Positions 1 to 13,900 of a stretch of 64,000 bases of DNA are shown one piece after another (within the stretch, counting starts at the first letter, position 1; each line of letters starts with the position of its first letter). Position numbers and translations under genes: made by a program. The stretch comes from Ryuthela nishihirai (Eukaryota; Arthropoda; Arachnida; Araneae; Heptathelidae). The stretch covers positions 66,730,446-66,794,445 of the forward strand of contig JAWZYU010000013.1 in assembly GCA_038380435.1 (NCBI GenBank). The letters are read 5' to 3'. The notes beneath the pieces are model-generated. The model had not been told where the DNA came from. It did not search any database and saw only the letters and a program-made list of their open reading frames with translations.

Positions 1-747
1 CCCACGGAATGCGCATCCATGCGGCACAACATCGTTTCGCAGTAAATGTGTGGGCAGGTTTGGTCTGCAACTGCTTAGTCGGGCCATGCCTTTTACCATC
101 CCGCATGACCTCAACGAAGTAACTGATCTTTCTGGAACAGGTTTTACCAGGCGTACTTGCCCATGTCCCAGCAAATGTGAGATGCAACATGTGGTTTCAA
201 CATGATGGGGCGCCTCCCTATTATGGAAGGTGTGTTCTTGCGCATTTGAACATGTCTTTTGAGGAACGATGGATTGGGCATGCTGGACCAGTTGCCTGGC
301 CCCCACGCTCACCTGATTTAATGAGTGTTGATTTCTTTCTGTCGGGGGCCCTCAAAGCTACTGTGTATGAATTACCATGGAGTCTGACATGGATCTCGTG
401 GCAAGGCTCGTCTGCGCTGCTGCTACTATGAAAGAATCTCCAGGTGTGTTCGACCATGTCCGGCACTCAATACTCTGTCGGTGTCACGCATGCATCGCGT
501 CTCATGGTGCAAACTTCGAGCATCTGCTGTAACATTATGAAATGTATCATCTAGTACGCTATTTGTAATAATTATGTCAAATAAAAGTTTTCCCATTAAT
601 CACTGTCTTGTGTCTTTTCAGATCTTGTACCTCTGCTACCATTTTCCCATGACGTTTCCGGTTATGGGTTCCTATGCAATTCTCATTCCTTTAGATGTTA
701 TCTACCTCCCCTAAAAGTTTGTAGCTATATTTTTGAGACACCCTGTA
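1..747 (+). mobile_element. mariner/Tc1-superfamily transposon remnant (3' part)
   Basis: From base 3 the frame reads transposase-like sequence, including VNVWAGLVCNCLVGPCL, an in-frame stop at 120-122, then MWFQHDGAPPYYGR, RWIGHAGPVAWPPRSPDL and DFFLSGALK. These match the catalytic C-terminal half of a transposase common in arthropods (DDE core: D of QHDGAP, D of SPD). After VYELPW the reading continues only in another frame (ESDMDLVARLVCAAATMK to GANFEHLL, stop about 532), so there is a frameshift. The tail near 730-747 carries TTTTGAGACACCCTGTATA, typical of the terminal repeat of this family. Non-functional; its 5' end lies outside the window. Confidence 0.85.
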
Positions 748-750
748 TAG

Positions 751-1655
751 TCCAACTTTAGTCTTTAGGTGTATGCGCCTATTTCTCCACATTCTTCATA
801 GATTCTTGAAACTGCCAGCAACAATCACTATATATTCGTCTGTTAATCTCATGCCACTCATCACCAGTATCTTTACATAGCTCCCAAGGTAATTAAACTG
901 TGACACCTGCTCAACACTGTAACCATTGAGATTAACTGAATCACAGCCTGCCTGACCAATTTTCATCATTTTAGTTTGTTCTCTGTTTATAACAAAACCT
1001 ACTCTACTACCAGTCTCATCAACAGCTCGAATGAAAGAGTTCATCTCATCAACATCATTTCATATAAGGGATATATTGCCATCAGCATAATCTAAATCAG
1101 ATATTTTCGTATCTCCAGACCATTTAAGGCCAAAATCTTTCCCTTGCAGTAAATTCGCATAATATAATCAATAAACAAACTAAAGAGAAAAGGAGACAAA
1201 TAGCTCCCTTGTCGAACACCAGAAGCAATGCTAAACAAATTGCTACAAGCCTTACCAACTCTTACACGTAACTCAGTGTTATTATAGAGAGCTTTCATTA
1301 TGTTAATTAGTTTGTCTGGTATGCCGTATGATCTGACGATCAACCACAAATTATGACGATCAACAGAGTCAAAAGCCTTTTTGAAATCAACAAAGCTACA
1401 ACCAAAGGTTTCTGAAACTCTAAATAGTTTTCAAGGATCTGCCTGAGTGAAAATATCTGAACTGCACATCCCCTATTTCTGAATTCACCTTGTTCATCAT
1501 GCAATTGACTGTCAACCAGATTCTTAATTCTACTAAGTAGAATCATGCAAAGAACTTTTCCTGGAACAAAAAGTAGACTGATACCCCTATAGTTATCACA
1601 AGAACTGCAAACATCTGTTTTAAAAATAGAGATAATAATAGCTCTGGTATAATCC
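751..1655 (-). mobile_element. RTE-like LINE fragment, antisense (copy C)
   Basis: Read on the minus strand, this is the RT part of the same LINE family as the copies at 27.1 and 44.6 kb: [56 protein letters not shown] and QFNYLGSYV occur in order but in several frames. It starts inside the RT domain (5' truncated) and stops before the usual 3' end. Multiple frameshifts make it a dead copy. It lies just upstream of the first visible host exon, inside that gene's intron. Confidence 0.85.
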
Positions 1656-1799
1656 TTAGGATTAGGTTTATAGATTTTCGTATTTGGGATTGTAATAAAA
1701 AACCTCTAAGTATATGCCTTGTAAAGTTACTTTCTGATCGACCTACATGGCTATAGCAGGCTAAAGTAATAATTTTTCTTATTTTTCTATTCTTGAAAG

Positions 1800-1951
1800 G
1801 CAATTTTGGTTCAACAGGGAAAAATCATAGAGGCATTGGCCCTGTCTGAGTTTGCACGAGGCAGAGCAATCACCGATATTGTACGTGAAAATAGTGCAAC
1901 CAAGCCTGGTGATAAAAACGCTTGGATTTGGAGAAACGACATCCTTATCAA
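1800..1951 (+). CDS. TPR-CHAT exon 1 of visible part: end of TPR region
   Basis: The acceptor follows a T-rich tract ending TTCTTGAAAG; the donor is GTAATGAT. The exon reads [19 protein letters not shown] then [13 protein letters not shown], matching the final TPR helix of TPR-CHAT proteins (pattern EAL..aE.gRaRA..dLl). It ends after 50 codons plus two bases (AA); the first base of the next exon completes the Lys codon, which supports direct joining across a 10.6-kb intron. It was found by eye, being short and lacking an ATG. Confidence 0.85.
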
Positions 1952-4900
1952 GTAATGATAATTTTCTTTTCTTTAAAATATACTGCATAAAAATGTAATT
2001 TCTGTTATTGCAATCATTTAGATAGTGTAAAATAAGATAAACATTAAATTAATAGTTGTTTTCATTTCACATTTTTAAACGCTATTAATGAAAGTAAATT
2101 ATGTACTAACATCAAAGAACGCATGAATATTTCTTCTCATTCTTCAATGCAAATCCTTCTATTTGATTACCCATATTTATCTTTTTATTCAATCTTACTC
2201 AGTCACTGTCAGTTCTTCTAATGTATCTTGGCACACAGATCTTCAAAGTGAATTTTTAATTTGCTTTAGTTTTAAAAAGAAATTTTATGGATAATCAATT
2301 TGTAACAGGATTTGGGAAGAATAGTTTTAATGCAACACTTACTTTAAAAGCTGTTGACAAAATACTGATATTTTGTATTAATAAACGTTCAGAAATATAT
2401 TGGATTGTCCCATTTGAAATTTTAGGATCCTTTCTTTCAGTACAATCCTGAACGAAAGAAGTTGTAATAGAATACTTGGAAATAAATCATCCTTATTACT
2501 AGTGATTTTGCGAATCAAGAAATCATAACATCATTGGCGTTTAGAGGATACTTCTTTCGCCAATCTGATTTTTTTTCGGAGAATCTGATCTTTCCAATGA
2601 GGATCTTTTCAGAATAAACTTTTAATCTGTTCTTCAGTATTATTTAGTGAAGTAAATCTGACTTTCAACTGATTGAACAAGATTTAAATGCTTTGTTAAA
2701 ATACAGAGTTTCAGTTTAAAATGTCCATTCTATGTGAAACGTTTAACGTCATAAAAATAATGTCCATAGTCTTTACGTCCCAATGCAATAAAATCCAATA
2801 CAGAATAATTTCTAATGTAGTGATATCTACAGCAATAATGTCTAATATGCAGCAATGTACACCGTAAAAGGTCCAAAATGTTGAAATACATTAATGTTCC
2901 ATGCAGAATGTTCAATGTACAATAATGCCTAATGTGCTAAAAATACTTAATGGAAATAATGTTCAAAGTGTGAAAATGTCTAAACTATATTTAAAAAAAA
3001 AAAGGTTATTGTGTGTGTATGTGGCAGCCATAGTTCATCGGGAAATCGACGGACACGCTTCAAATTTTCAGAGAATGTTTCTGGTTGTGGTCCGAATTAC
3101 AGTGACGAATTAAAATCAAAACTCTGAAAGGTGGGCTTGCTATAAGCAAAAATAAGCTCACTGTACAAAAAATTAGTCATATCCCGCCTTAAGAGGGTTA
3201 CATCTGTTTGACAGCAACATAGGGTGCACCAATAATAAATGCGTACTATAAATAGCTGTGCCATGTGCTACAGGGTTCATACAGTGACAAGAAGTTGTTG
3301 TGTGCCACCTGTGTGTTAGTCACTCCGTGAAACATGGGTCGCACCAAAGATGTGAATGAGTGGCAAAACGGTGTTGTTGCGTTTGGCCAAGCCATAGGGC
3401 ATAGTGTACAAGATGTTTCTGCCTATGCAGGTGTGTCGAAACGTACTGTATAAAGGGCCTTCCAGCAGTGGCATACATTGTAGGCCACCGTTAACTGTCG
3501 CAAGAACTGCGGCAGAAAGAGTGTGCTCACCAATAGGGACTGCCACAGTGTGCCACGCACTGTTAGGGCAAACCGTTTTGCAATGAGACAGGAATTGCTA
3601 TAGTCAGTTAATGCAGGCCTACAACAAGCTGTTTCTGAACGAACACTCTGAAGGAAACTGCATACCATGGATATCTGGAACAGAGTACTGCAGAAGAGAC
3701 CCATGTTAACATCTCTACACAAGGCTGCATGACTACAGTAGGAGGGGTGTCACAGAGACTAGGCTGTCGACTCTAGGAAGCATGTGATCTGATCATTTGA
3801 GACGTTTTTACTTGTACTCAAATGATGCGAGGTGACGGGAACATCGTAAGCCACATGAACCTTCCATGCGGACTGTGTGCAAAGTTCTGTTCAAGCTGGA
3901 GGAGGCTGTATGATGTTCCGTAGGTGTTTCATGCATGAGGAAATGGATCCTTTGGTTGCGGTGAGCTCAAACCTGAACCAGAAGGGCTATATGGAGCTAT
4001 TGGACGACCACACATTCCCTTTTGTGCAGCATCTCCAGAGTGAATACCAGAAGAATTCCAAGATGACAAATGCACGTGCAGAGAGCTTGAAGTGTGTCGG
4101 ATTGGCACAACGAGCATTCTGAAGCCTTCGCACATCTTGACTGGCCCACCAAATCCCCGGATTTTAATTCCATAGAAAACTTGTGGGACTATTTGGGACA
4201 ACGAGTGAAGCGCCGTCCCAGCCATCCGGCAAATCTGGCCGAACTGCCGCATTTGCTGCTGAAAGATTGTATGAATAATGATGTGCACTATATCCGCATA
4301 TTGGTGTCATCCATGCCAGACAGGATGCTGCTGTTTTTCGGTCGCACTGAGACATAACGCGCTATTACGTGTCATTCAGTCAAGGGTGATTAATTTTTTT
4401 AGCGGGTGAGTTTATTTACCATGATATTCCTATGGGAAACGAAAATCGCTGTCAAATTTATTATTGTCATTTACTGCTCCCTAACTGTGAACGTAAAGAG
4501 TTAAAATAGGATTTAAATCTGCTGCCGTTGCCAGATTCCCCACATTTGCAAAGGCATTATTGAGGCGTCCCATTGCAACTAGGGACTTGATTTTCTAACC
4601 CAACATGTGGTCAGGCACAAGAAACCGCGACTACGAAATTTGGGACCTTCCGGTCAAGTACGTCGTGAAGTATATATGCCAAAATCTGATGAAATAAATA
4701 TCTCTATCGTTTTCCACGGACTGAGAGTGCGCGCCGAATCAGCAGTGACCTTTGCAACATCGGGAAATTCTTCGTGTTCAAACTGTGATAAAATATCGGG
4801 GGAATACTCACTAATCTTTAGTGCAGAAAATAACACAACATGTAGATTAAAAGTGAGAAACGAACTATCACAATTTGTGTAGAAACGAAGCCACGACGAA

Positions 4901-7900
4901 GTGGGAACCTGATTTTTAAACCAATCACTGGGGCACACGGAGGACGCTATGCAGGAAATTTGGACCGTGCAGACGAATAATCACAGGAGCCATATAACGG
5001 CAAAATCTGTGGTACCGAAATAAAAACTCGATAGCTTACGCAGAAGCTAAGACACGGGCTATGAGAAAGCTTGCTGACGTGAACAACGATCCAAGTCAAC
5101 AACGGGCAAATTTCTTCCTGTTGAAAATCTGTGCTAAAGTGTCGGGGGTGAGGGTGATGGGGTACTTATAACATTTATCTTTAGTGCAATAAAAATAAGA
5201 ATATACTGATTATTGACTGAAAGTGAAGTTCTTTCAGTTCAGTTCAGCTAGTGTTACAATAAGCTAGTTATAGTTCAGCTAGCGTACAATAATGGCAATC
5301 CAAATATCATCATTGTGAAATTTTATATACAGGGCAAAAATGTTCAATATTGAAAATCCTCAAGTGGGAAATATATCTAATAACAATATTGTTCGATGGA
5401 TAAAAAATGCAAAGCATTAATGTCCAACATAAAAATGCATAATTTTGAAGTTAATGGAATGCACTCTCGTCCATGATATAAATGTTAAAATTCAAAGCAA
5501 GTCACTCTTCTACAGTGTAGGTTCAAAAGGCGAAATCGAAAGAGATAAATAATGATGCCCATCGAAAAGTATGCAGTTGCAAAAATGTATACTGTAATAT
5601 ATTATTTGCAAATCTAATAAAAACAGTATCCATAGATTCGAAGCAAAAGCCCAGGAAAGCATTGTTAAGAAACAACATATATATTCTAACATTTATTAAG
5701 AATGCTATTTATATTCAATGCTTACTGTGGAATGAGATCGAATTTTCAAGTAGAAATAAGTTGATTTTAAGTAAGCTCGTGCATCTCCTTTTGCTTTTTA
5801 AACTCTCTCATAATTGTATACTCTATGTTCGATTTTTATTGATTGATTAAAAGTCATGTGTCCTGCCATCCTCACAGACCTTCTGCTATGGCATATAAAC
5901 TGACAGGCTCTTGTCAGACCTCTGTGGCAAGCAGCTGCTGGAGGGGGTATTTATTTATTTTTTTACACATCTCTAGGCTGTATAATTTTTTTAATCTACC
6001 TTCTTATATTATTCGTAGGTAATGTTTTGTTCAACTTTCATTTTCTCAATAAATCTCTAAACATTGAAGATTGATGGGTCAAAATGGTTGTTCAATAATG
6101 TTAATGCGACAAAAATGTCCACAGTTCTTAATGTCTAATATACAATACTGTTCAATATAAATGACTATCAAATACAATAATGTATACGGCAATAGTACAA
6201 TTAACAGAAATGGTTGTGCAATGAAAGCCAAAGGAAAAAATGACGAAATGTAAAAATGTTCACTATTCAGAAATGACTAAAATAAAAAATGCCCCAAAGC
6301 AAAATGTCCATCAGATAATAATGTTCAATAAAAAAAATCAGTGAAATAATTACAAGTTTAAAAAATGCCAAATATATTAAAATGTGCAACAGTCAAAAAT
6401 GTTGATTATAATGATGTTCATTATGATAACTTGTAATATTCTAAAAAACCTCTGATAGGGATTAATATTAAATACAGAAGCCTCTCAAATATTCCAAACG
6501 TTAAGTATTAAAACGTTTGTGTAAAAATTGTGCAGTGAGTTAAAAATTCAATATGTCCTAATCACTGTAATTATATCATTCACGTTGCTCTCATTGTATG
6601 GATACCATTGAAGCATCCAACTCCAAAATCATGTTACTAGAGCAGATTCAGATATTCCTTTCACTTCGAATATCACTTAAGTTTACAAATATAGGCATTT
6701 GTCGATTTTCACTGTTTTGATTTTCAGGAATTTGGATTTACACGATTTATTAATTTAGTCATGTTCCCAATTTGCACATTTCAAAAATTTTCTTTTACGA
6801 CGGTTCGAAACGAACCTTCAAAGCTCGATGTGAGAAATCAAGGAAATTATATCGATAAAACACGTAATTTGTAGCAAAAAAATAGAAGAAGCTCTCAAGT
6901 CGTTTCCCTTTGTGTACGGCAGATGCCGACATCTCTCACCTCATGATTCACTTCCCACTGGGATCGGACCAGTGTTACCATACGTTCCGATTGCTGAGCG
7001 ATTGTCCCGTTTTGCAGTGTGTGTCGTTTCATATATATATCATACGACACATGTTTTCCCATGTGTCGTACTGACAACCAAAAACCACGTAATCCAAGGA
7101 AATATCCAAGACGCATTTAAAATTTCTTTACATTTAATTTCTCAACGTACAAACTATTTTTTAGCTTAGTTGTGTTTTTTATTGTACTTGTGTATGTCCG
7201 AATACGAAACCCTGGGATTTCCGGAGTATCGTTACCTAAAATATCCGAGAACTGGGTCACGAATGGAACACTGTTGTGTTTAGTGATGAATCCCGTTTCT
7301 GTCTGGGTGCTGACGATCGACGGGTCTGTGTATGGTGACAACCTGGCGAGAGGACAGATCCAGCTTTTGTTCATGACCAGCACACCACCCGTCAGCCAGG
7401 CATAATGATATGAGGTGCTATTGGATATGACAACAGATCATTTCTTGTCCGCATCACGTGAAGACTGACAGCTGCATGATACGTTAGAGCGGTTCTGTAG
7501 CCCGTTTTGTTACCGTTCTTGGGAGACATGCAGCAGTCCATTTTCCGGCATGACAATGCCCGTGTACACACTGCTAGGGTCTCCAGACAATGTTTGCAAC
7601 ATATTCAAGTATTGCCATGGCCAGCAGGATCTCCAGATTTATCTCCAATAGCAAATCTGTGGGACCACATTGTACGACCTGTGCAATCCTCTCACCGGCA
7701 GGTGCAGAATCTCGATAATTTATGGGAGTAAGTCAACGCTGCTTGGTGTGGACCATATCCGTCGAAAGTATTAATCCATGCCATAGCGTATTGCTGCCTG
7801 TATTGCCGTTCACGGCGGAGCAACCACCTACTGAGGCAGTCACATTGTGCTGCATTATCTCGGCTTCCAACCTCTTTAAGTGGCTGCAAATTAAATCATG

Positions 7901-10900
7901 GTGTGCCAATATGTATTGCTATGTGTGTATTACATTTCACCACTCCTTCTGGGTGGGACAATTTCAGTGTTGTGCAGTGTAATTTGGAGCAGAACGTTTG
8001 ATAAATTTAATGCTGATTTTATGAATTGTTACTTTTGATTTTACAATTTTATTCTGATTAAAGTTTGATAATATCTGTAAAATAAATGAGCAGAAATTAG
8101 ACAAAGAGTATTGTGAAACAGATCTCTCTCTGAGTTTCGCAGGAATTAACGTACGAATTTAGTTAATAATACAGATAAAGTAATTAGTTACTGTGATCTG
8201 TATAAAAGATAAAAAATTAACATCATTCTATTTATTTAATATATTTAATGACATAATCATTTAAATGTTTTTGCAATATCTTTTCACGAATTTGAATAAA
8301 CTTATTTAAGAGTTGAATAGAATCTTGATAGGAAGATTTTTTCATGAAAAGTGATAAAGTGTTTGCCTAAAATAACAAAAATTAATGAAATTATTATTTA
8401 CGAAAGGTGATAATTATTTATCCGAAATTACCAGAGAAATATTATAGAAAAAGTTTTTGAATAAAAATGTGTACTAGATATTAAGTTTTTAACGGAAACT
8501 GCTATTTAAAATTAAAGATCATGATGATGATATTAATGAATAATTAATGTTAAATCATTCTCTAATAAGTATCAAACGACATTATTCAGCACTTTCGTTA
8601 AAAATCACAGTTTGCAAAACAGACAAGCCTTCACCATTTAATAATTTCCATAATCAGTCTAAAACGACAAAATGAAGCTACGATACGTTTTTAGCAAAAC
8701 CTGTTTCCTGTAAAATGCGACAAACGCTTAGTGCTTTTTCCTGATGAAAGTAACGTTTCCAGATTTCTGAGCAAAAATCCAGTAGAATATCATTTGTCTA
8801 TAAAACGTTTTCAAAAAGTCATCCATTTTCTTAGTTTTTTTAGAGACGGTGGGAGGTTGTAAAAAACGGTTTGCGAAACAAATATTTCTAATGTATTAAT
8901 AGAGTAGAGGTAACTCTTACGCGTTTTTTTTTTGCTCTGAAGTACATAAAAAGAAAAAAAAAAAGGAATTAACCATTTAAAGACAGAATTTGACCTTTTT
9001 TGGCTGTTCACGATTATTTTTCGCTTCTTTCATGGAATACTGAAAAATTCTCTGCATATGGGAAATATCCCTGCCATGTGATATCACTGTCGTAAGCAAA
9101 CCATATTTGTCGTTATTACTAAGCATTTTATGACTTAGTTATGAATGGGAAAGGAGGCTCCAAGGCTTAGGTTTTAAAAGTGATGGTTTTTAACTTTTGA
9201 AAAGGTATAATGATCAGAAGAGATCTTAGTCTTCTGTACGATTGGTATTCCTAACAGAGTTAATCCATTTGTTATTATTACATAGTCAATTCTACATTAA
9301 TATACGCTTCATTTAAACGGTTAAAATTTAGACAAAAGTATTATTACTTCAAATAATACACTGCCTGAACAAATCGTTATGAACACTGCATCGCAAGCTA
9401 TGTATTTTTTTAAATGGCAGTGTAAGGAACATTTTTACTGAAGTTAGTATTCTATGTCACTGATTAGTCCTAAAAAGTCAAGAAAACAAAGTGCCACACG
9501 TAAAAACTGATCTGACTGTCTTCGAAATGGACTCATCTTTGGAGCTCGATGGGCATGAGAATCCGTAATGAAGGTGACGGAATTCAGTAGAAAATCACGG
9601 GGAACAATATCCCGATCGTATGATAAATAGTGTATCACAAAACCTCCACCAATAGTAACAAATTTGGAGGAAATAAACTGACAAAAAGGGATACGCATTT
9701 ATTGGAACGAAGTGTAAGGCGAAACAGAGCTGCTACAGTTTATTAGCTGAGAGAGATGACCTCCCAGCAGTAATTCATAATCCACTTCAACGAGAACTCT
9801 GCCAGTAGAATTGAAAACTTTGAAGTTTGGAAACTGTACCATGATACATATAAATTTATAGAAACGAATATTATTAGGTAGGTAGGTTCGTTGCGTTGTT
9901 TTACATCTGAGCGGCACTTTTTTGCACACAATGGGCCTGGTAGGTAGATGTCCATAATAATTTGGCTAGGCAGTGTATATGAGCATTACTGTTGTTCCAG
10001 TCATGCATCTTTATTATGCTTGTCATAATTGCATTTTGAAAACAGAAATTTGAATTTAATTTTAAATGCATTGTGTTTTCTTGATTATCTAGTTTCTTGC
10101 CCACATAGAAAGATTAAGTTGAACCCGTGGAATTTTTACTTGACGGCACTAAAAATATAATCTTGATGTGAAACATTCATATTACAATTTCCTGTTCTAG
10201 AAAAAACAAACTTGGTGTATGAAATAAAAGGATTTCATTATGAAGTGATTAAATTCGTCAATATTAAACACTCGTAACCATGCAATACTAAATGGTAGAG
10301 TAGGAGAAGGAATATCCAGGAATCATGAAGCTCATGAATAGTTTAGCCATAAAAGTAAATTCACTTTTGCCGCTAGTGGAATACGAACTCATGACCTTTC
10401 AGAATGTTATCATTCGCGGCAAAATTCAAATGTTTTCTTCAGAATAACATATAATTGAATTTCTGAGACAACAACTGGCCTCCCGTTTCAAAATATTTAA
10501 GTTATTTCGTCAGATATTTTGGCGACTGTTCTTCTGTACCAACAAGAGAAACTGAGGCATAGCTTGCCCATCGAAAAAGTGAACCCATTATTACGGTAAG
10601 GGGGCAGGAAGAAAGACAGTAAATATCGGACCACACGTCTTTTGATTAATTGAAGAAAGCAGTTTTCTTTTGCCTTTTAAGTATATATTTTGTGATAGGC
10701 TATGAATTTTCTTTCTTCTACTACTAATGTTGCAAGAAGGCGATGTCGAATGCTGGAAGGAAATGATGACAATATGGTTCATAGGGCAATTCCACTTCTC
10801 TGCACCTGTCATTTATTTTTTTTCTTTCAGAATTGACCCTTTGAGTTAAATATTACCAAGATAATTTATCCTTTTTTCCTTTCTAAGAAGATCGCAGACG

Positions 10901-13900
10901 TGAAATAATTAGATTTGACTTTATGACAAGGACCTTCAGTAAAAATGCATTCTATCTATATTTAGTTTTTATTTTTATATTTTTTTTCTTTTCTTTTTTT
11001 ATTTGTGTCAGTTCTTTTTAAACATTTTTCCAGTTTACGATTAGTGTTGGTCCTCGCAAAATTATTCATGAACCTGAGATAGCAGTGATCATGCTCAGTC
11101 ACCAACCACGGTAAAATATTCTGGATGCACATGAGGATGACGATGGACAAACTAAATGGTAAACAAAACAGAAAATTCTACGCCAACAGAATAAATAGTG
11201 TAGTACAGCACTGGTTAACCATGATAAGATCCACTACACAACAATGGTGGTTTCAATGGTGATCAACAAGATCTCATGAAGTTGACAATCCCTAGCTGGA
11301 TGGAGATTATCCCACGGCAATTGTAAACTTAAGTCCATATCAATAAGACTGATTTAATGTTGAACCTCCCTTTTTATTCCTTCTCTGATGATACGATGTA
11401 TAAAATTACTAAAAAGTTTCAAAATGTGAAGCCACAGTCGGAAGCATATATCCTATGCCTGGTCATTTCGCCTTTCATCATCTGACAGGAAGACCAGGAA
11501 AACGAAAATCGAAATAATACACATGTATCGTTCAAGTCGACAATCTTTCATAAAACTCAAATAACAATCACATTTCAAGTCCGTTTGCACTGGATATATT
11601 TTTAATTAATTTGTTTTCGTAATATGTTCTTGAGTTCAAAAGTTAGTTACTGGCTACAGGAGGTTCACTTGGGATTCCTCAAGTAAACTTTTCCATTATT
11701 TATGATATATTTCTGATTCCACAAATATTATTTTAATGTATATTTCACATTTTCTTTGTGTATTTAATTTATTACGTTTAATTGGATTTGTTTTCACTGT
11801 ATGTAAAGACATGTATTTTTTGTCAAATAGACGCTATTGCATTACCACTGACATTCTCAAACTGAGTATATGAATAATGTTTTCTATGTAAATGAAACTT
11901 TAAATCACTGTTTCATAATGCCTATAACATCAGTTCTAAAACTGGGGTACAGGGGAATATTCTGAAGGCGGTTCATAGCCCAATTTTTACGATTGAATCA
12001 CTCATTAGTTTGCCAGCAGATCATCAGTATACAAATTGTTACTTAAACTGTTGCATCTTTAAATAACCTCGCTTAATTGATTTATCAGTGACACTAATAC
12101 AAGTTCGAGTAAATCACCCATATCGAATGATGTGTAACACGTATTGTTTAATGAGTCCACGACACTTAAAATCAGGCTTCGGGTGTGGTTGATGAAACCA
12201 CAAGTTTATCATCTCTGTAATCTGAAGCACTAACTTCAAAATTTCACACGTCATACATCTATTGCCCTTACTAGCATTCTCAAAGATGGATCATTGCGAC
12301 TTTACCCCCACCTACACCCCTTCCCTCCTAGATTTGGCCCTTATGGTTTTGCTTTACAAATTAACTTTAGTTTAAATTCATAGGTATCATGGTACAGTTT
12401 AAACGCAGCAAAAGAACGGCTGCTTATGTGTAAAACAACCGATAGATTGATGATTAATTTAAAAAGTTGCAAAATGTGACAACTGAGTATGTATTTTTTT
12501 TATAATATTTCAGAACACAATTCTCAAAAGATCTCGTAGATGAAGTTATTGCTGAATTTTACCGAATTGCTGATGAACTGGACACAAATTTTCTGGTTTA
12601 TTCAATCGTGACGGAATATTCCAAGTGTACAGAAGGACAATATTGGCTTTATGTGTGGCTAGTGAAGTGTTCAAACGATCTCCTTCCAGGAAAAGAAAGA
12701 ATCACATTTCGTAGAAGGCTCATCCCAAATCAATCCCCAGAAGATATCAACTTTAATAAAGAAATCTTCACAGTTCTGAGTCCATATTGTGCAAAGATGA
12801 AGTTTGTAAAATGCGGTAAGTTTGGTCTTATTCTTTTTTCGCTTTCTTTGTCCCTGAACATTGATGGATTCATATTAAAATGTCGAATCTGATTGCTCAA
12901 TATACTGTATAAAGTTCCAATGGCAACATGCTTACAACTTGTCCAAGATCTTAATGTCACTGGCAATAATGTTGAAGGCAATAAAGCCGAATGTGCATTA
13001 ACGGCAAATGCAATAATTTCCGCATCAATAATATTAAAATGGTATAAAGCTCAGCTGAAAGTAATGTCTAATAAAATAATGTTTAGTATATACTAATATC
13101 GAGCGCACAATAGTGTCTATTTTAAAAATTCGCAATTGAGAAAAATGTGAAATAAGCAGAAACGTGCAAAGAAAATGTCCCCTACAGAAGTGTTCAATAT
13201 TTAAAGATGTCCAATTCAAAAATGTCTAATATTCAAAAATGTGCAGACAATAATGTCAAATATATATATATCTTCAATGCAATAATATCTAACACACAAA
13301 AATGCCCAGTGTAATAATGTCCAACATAGACAAACCGAATTATTTAATATACAAGAAACGTCCACTATTCGACAAATTTCAAATCATAGAAGCATCCAAT
13401 AAACGATAGTGTCTGATAAACAGATATGACCTTTACAAAAAAGGATACTATCCATTCAAATAAAAGTACTTATAATTGTGGAATCAGAAATCTTATGTGA
13501 GGAAAATGAAACTTTTTCTCTTAAGAAATTCCGAGTGACCCATTTTTCAAAACTAGACTTCCTATGTTCTAATTATGAACTTGATAAGCTGCAAATATGA
13601 CTATTTTTAATTAAACCTCATATATTACATAATACGTGTCACATTAATTTTGAGAATATTTCGTTAAGTTCAAATGGAAATCATAGTTATTATGTTTCAT
13701 TGGGAGCGTGCGACATGCATGACATATATATTTCATATATGTCTATACACGACCGAATCTAGGAAGGAAAGGTTGGTGGGGTGGGGGCAAAGTCGTCATG
13801 GTCCACCTTTGAGAACGCTAATAAGGCCAATAGATGCAGAAAGTTTTAAAACATATGCATTTTGGAAGAAATTGTTTAAAGATATCTAAAAAGGGAGTGG

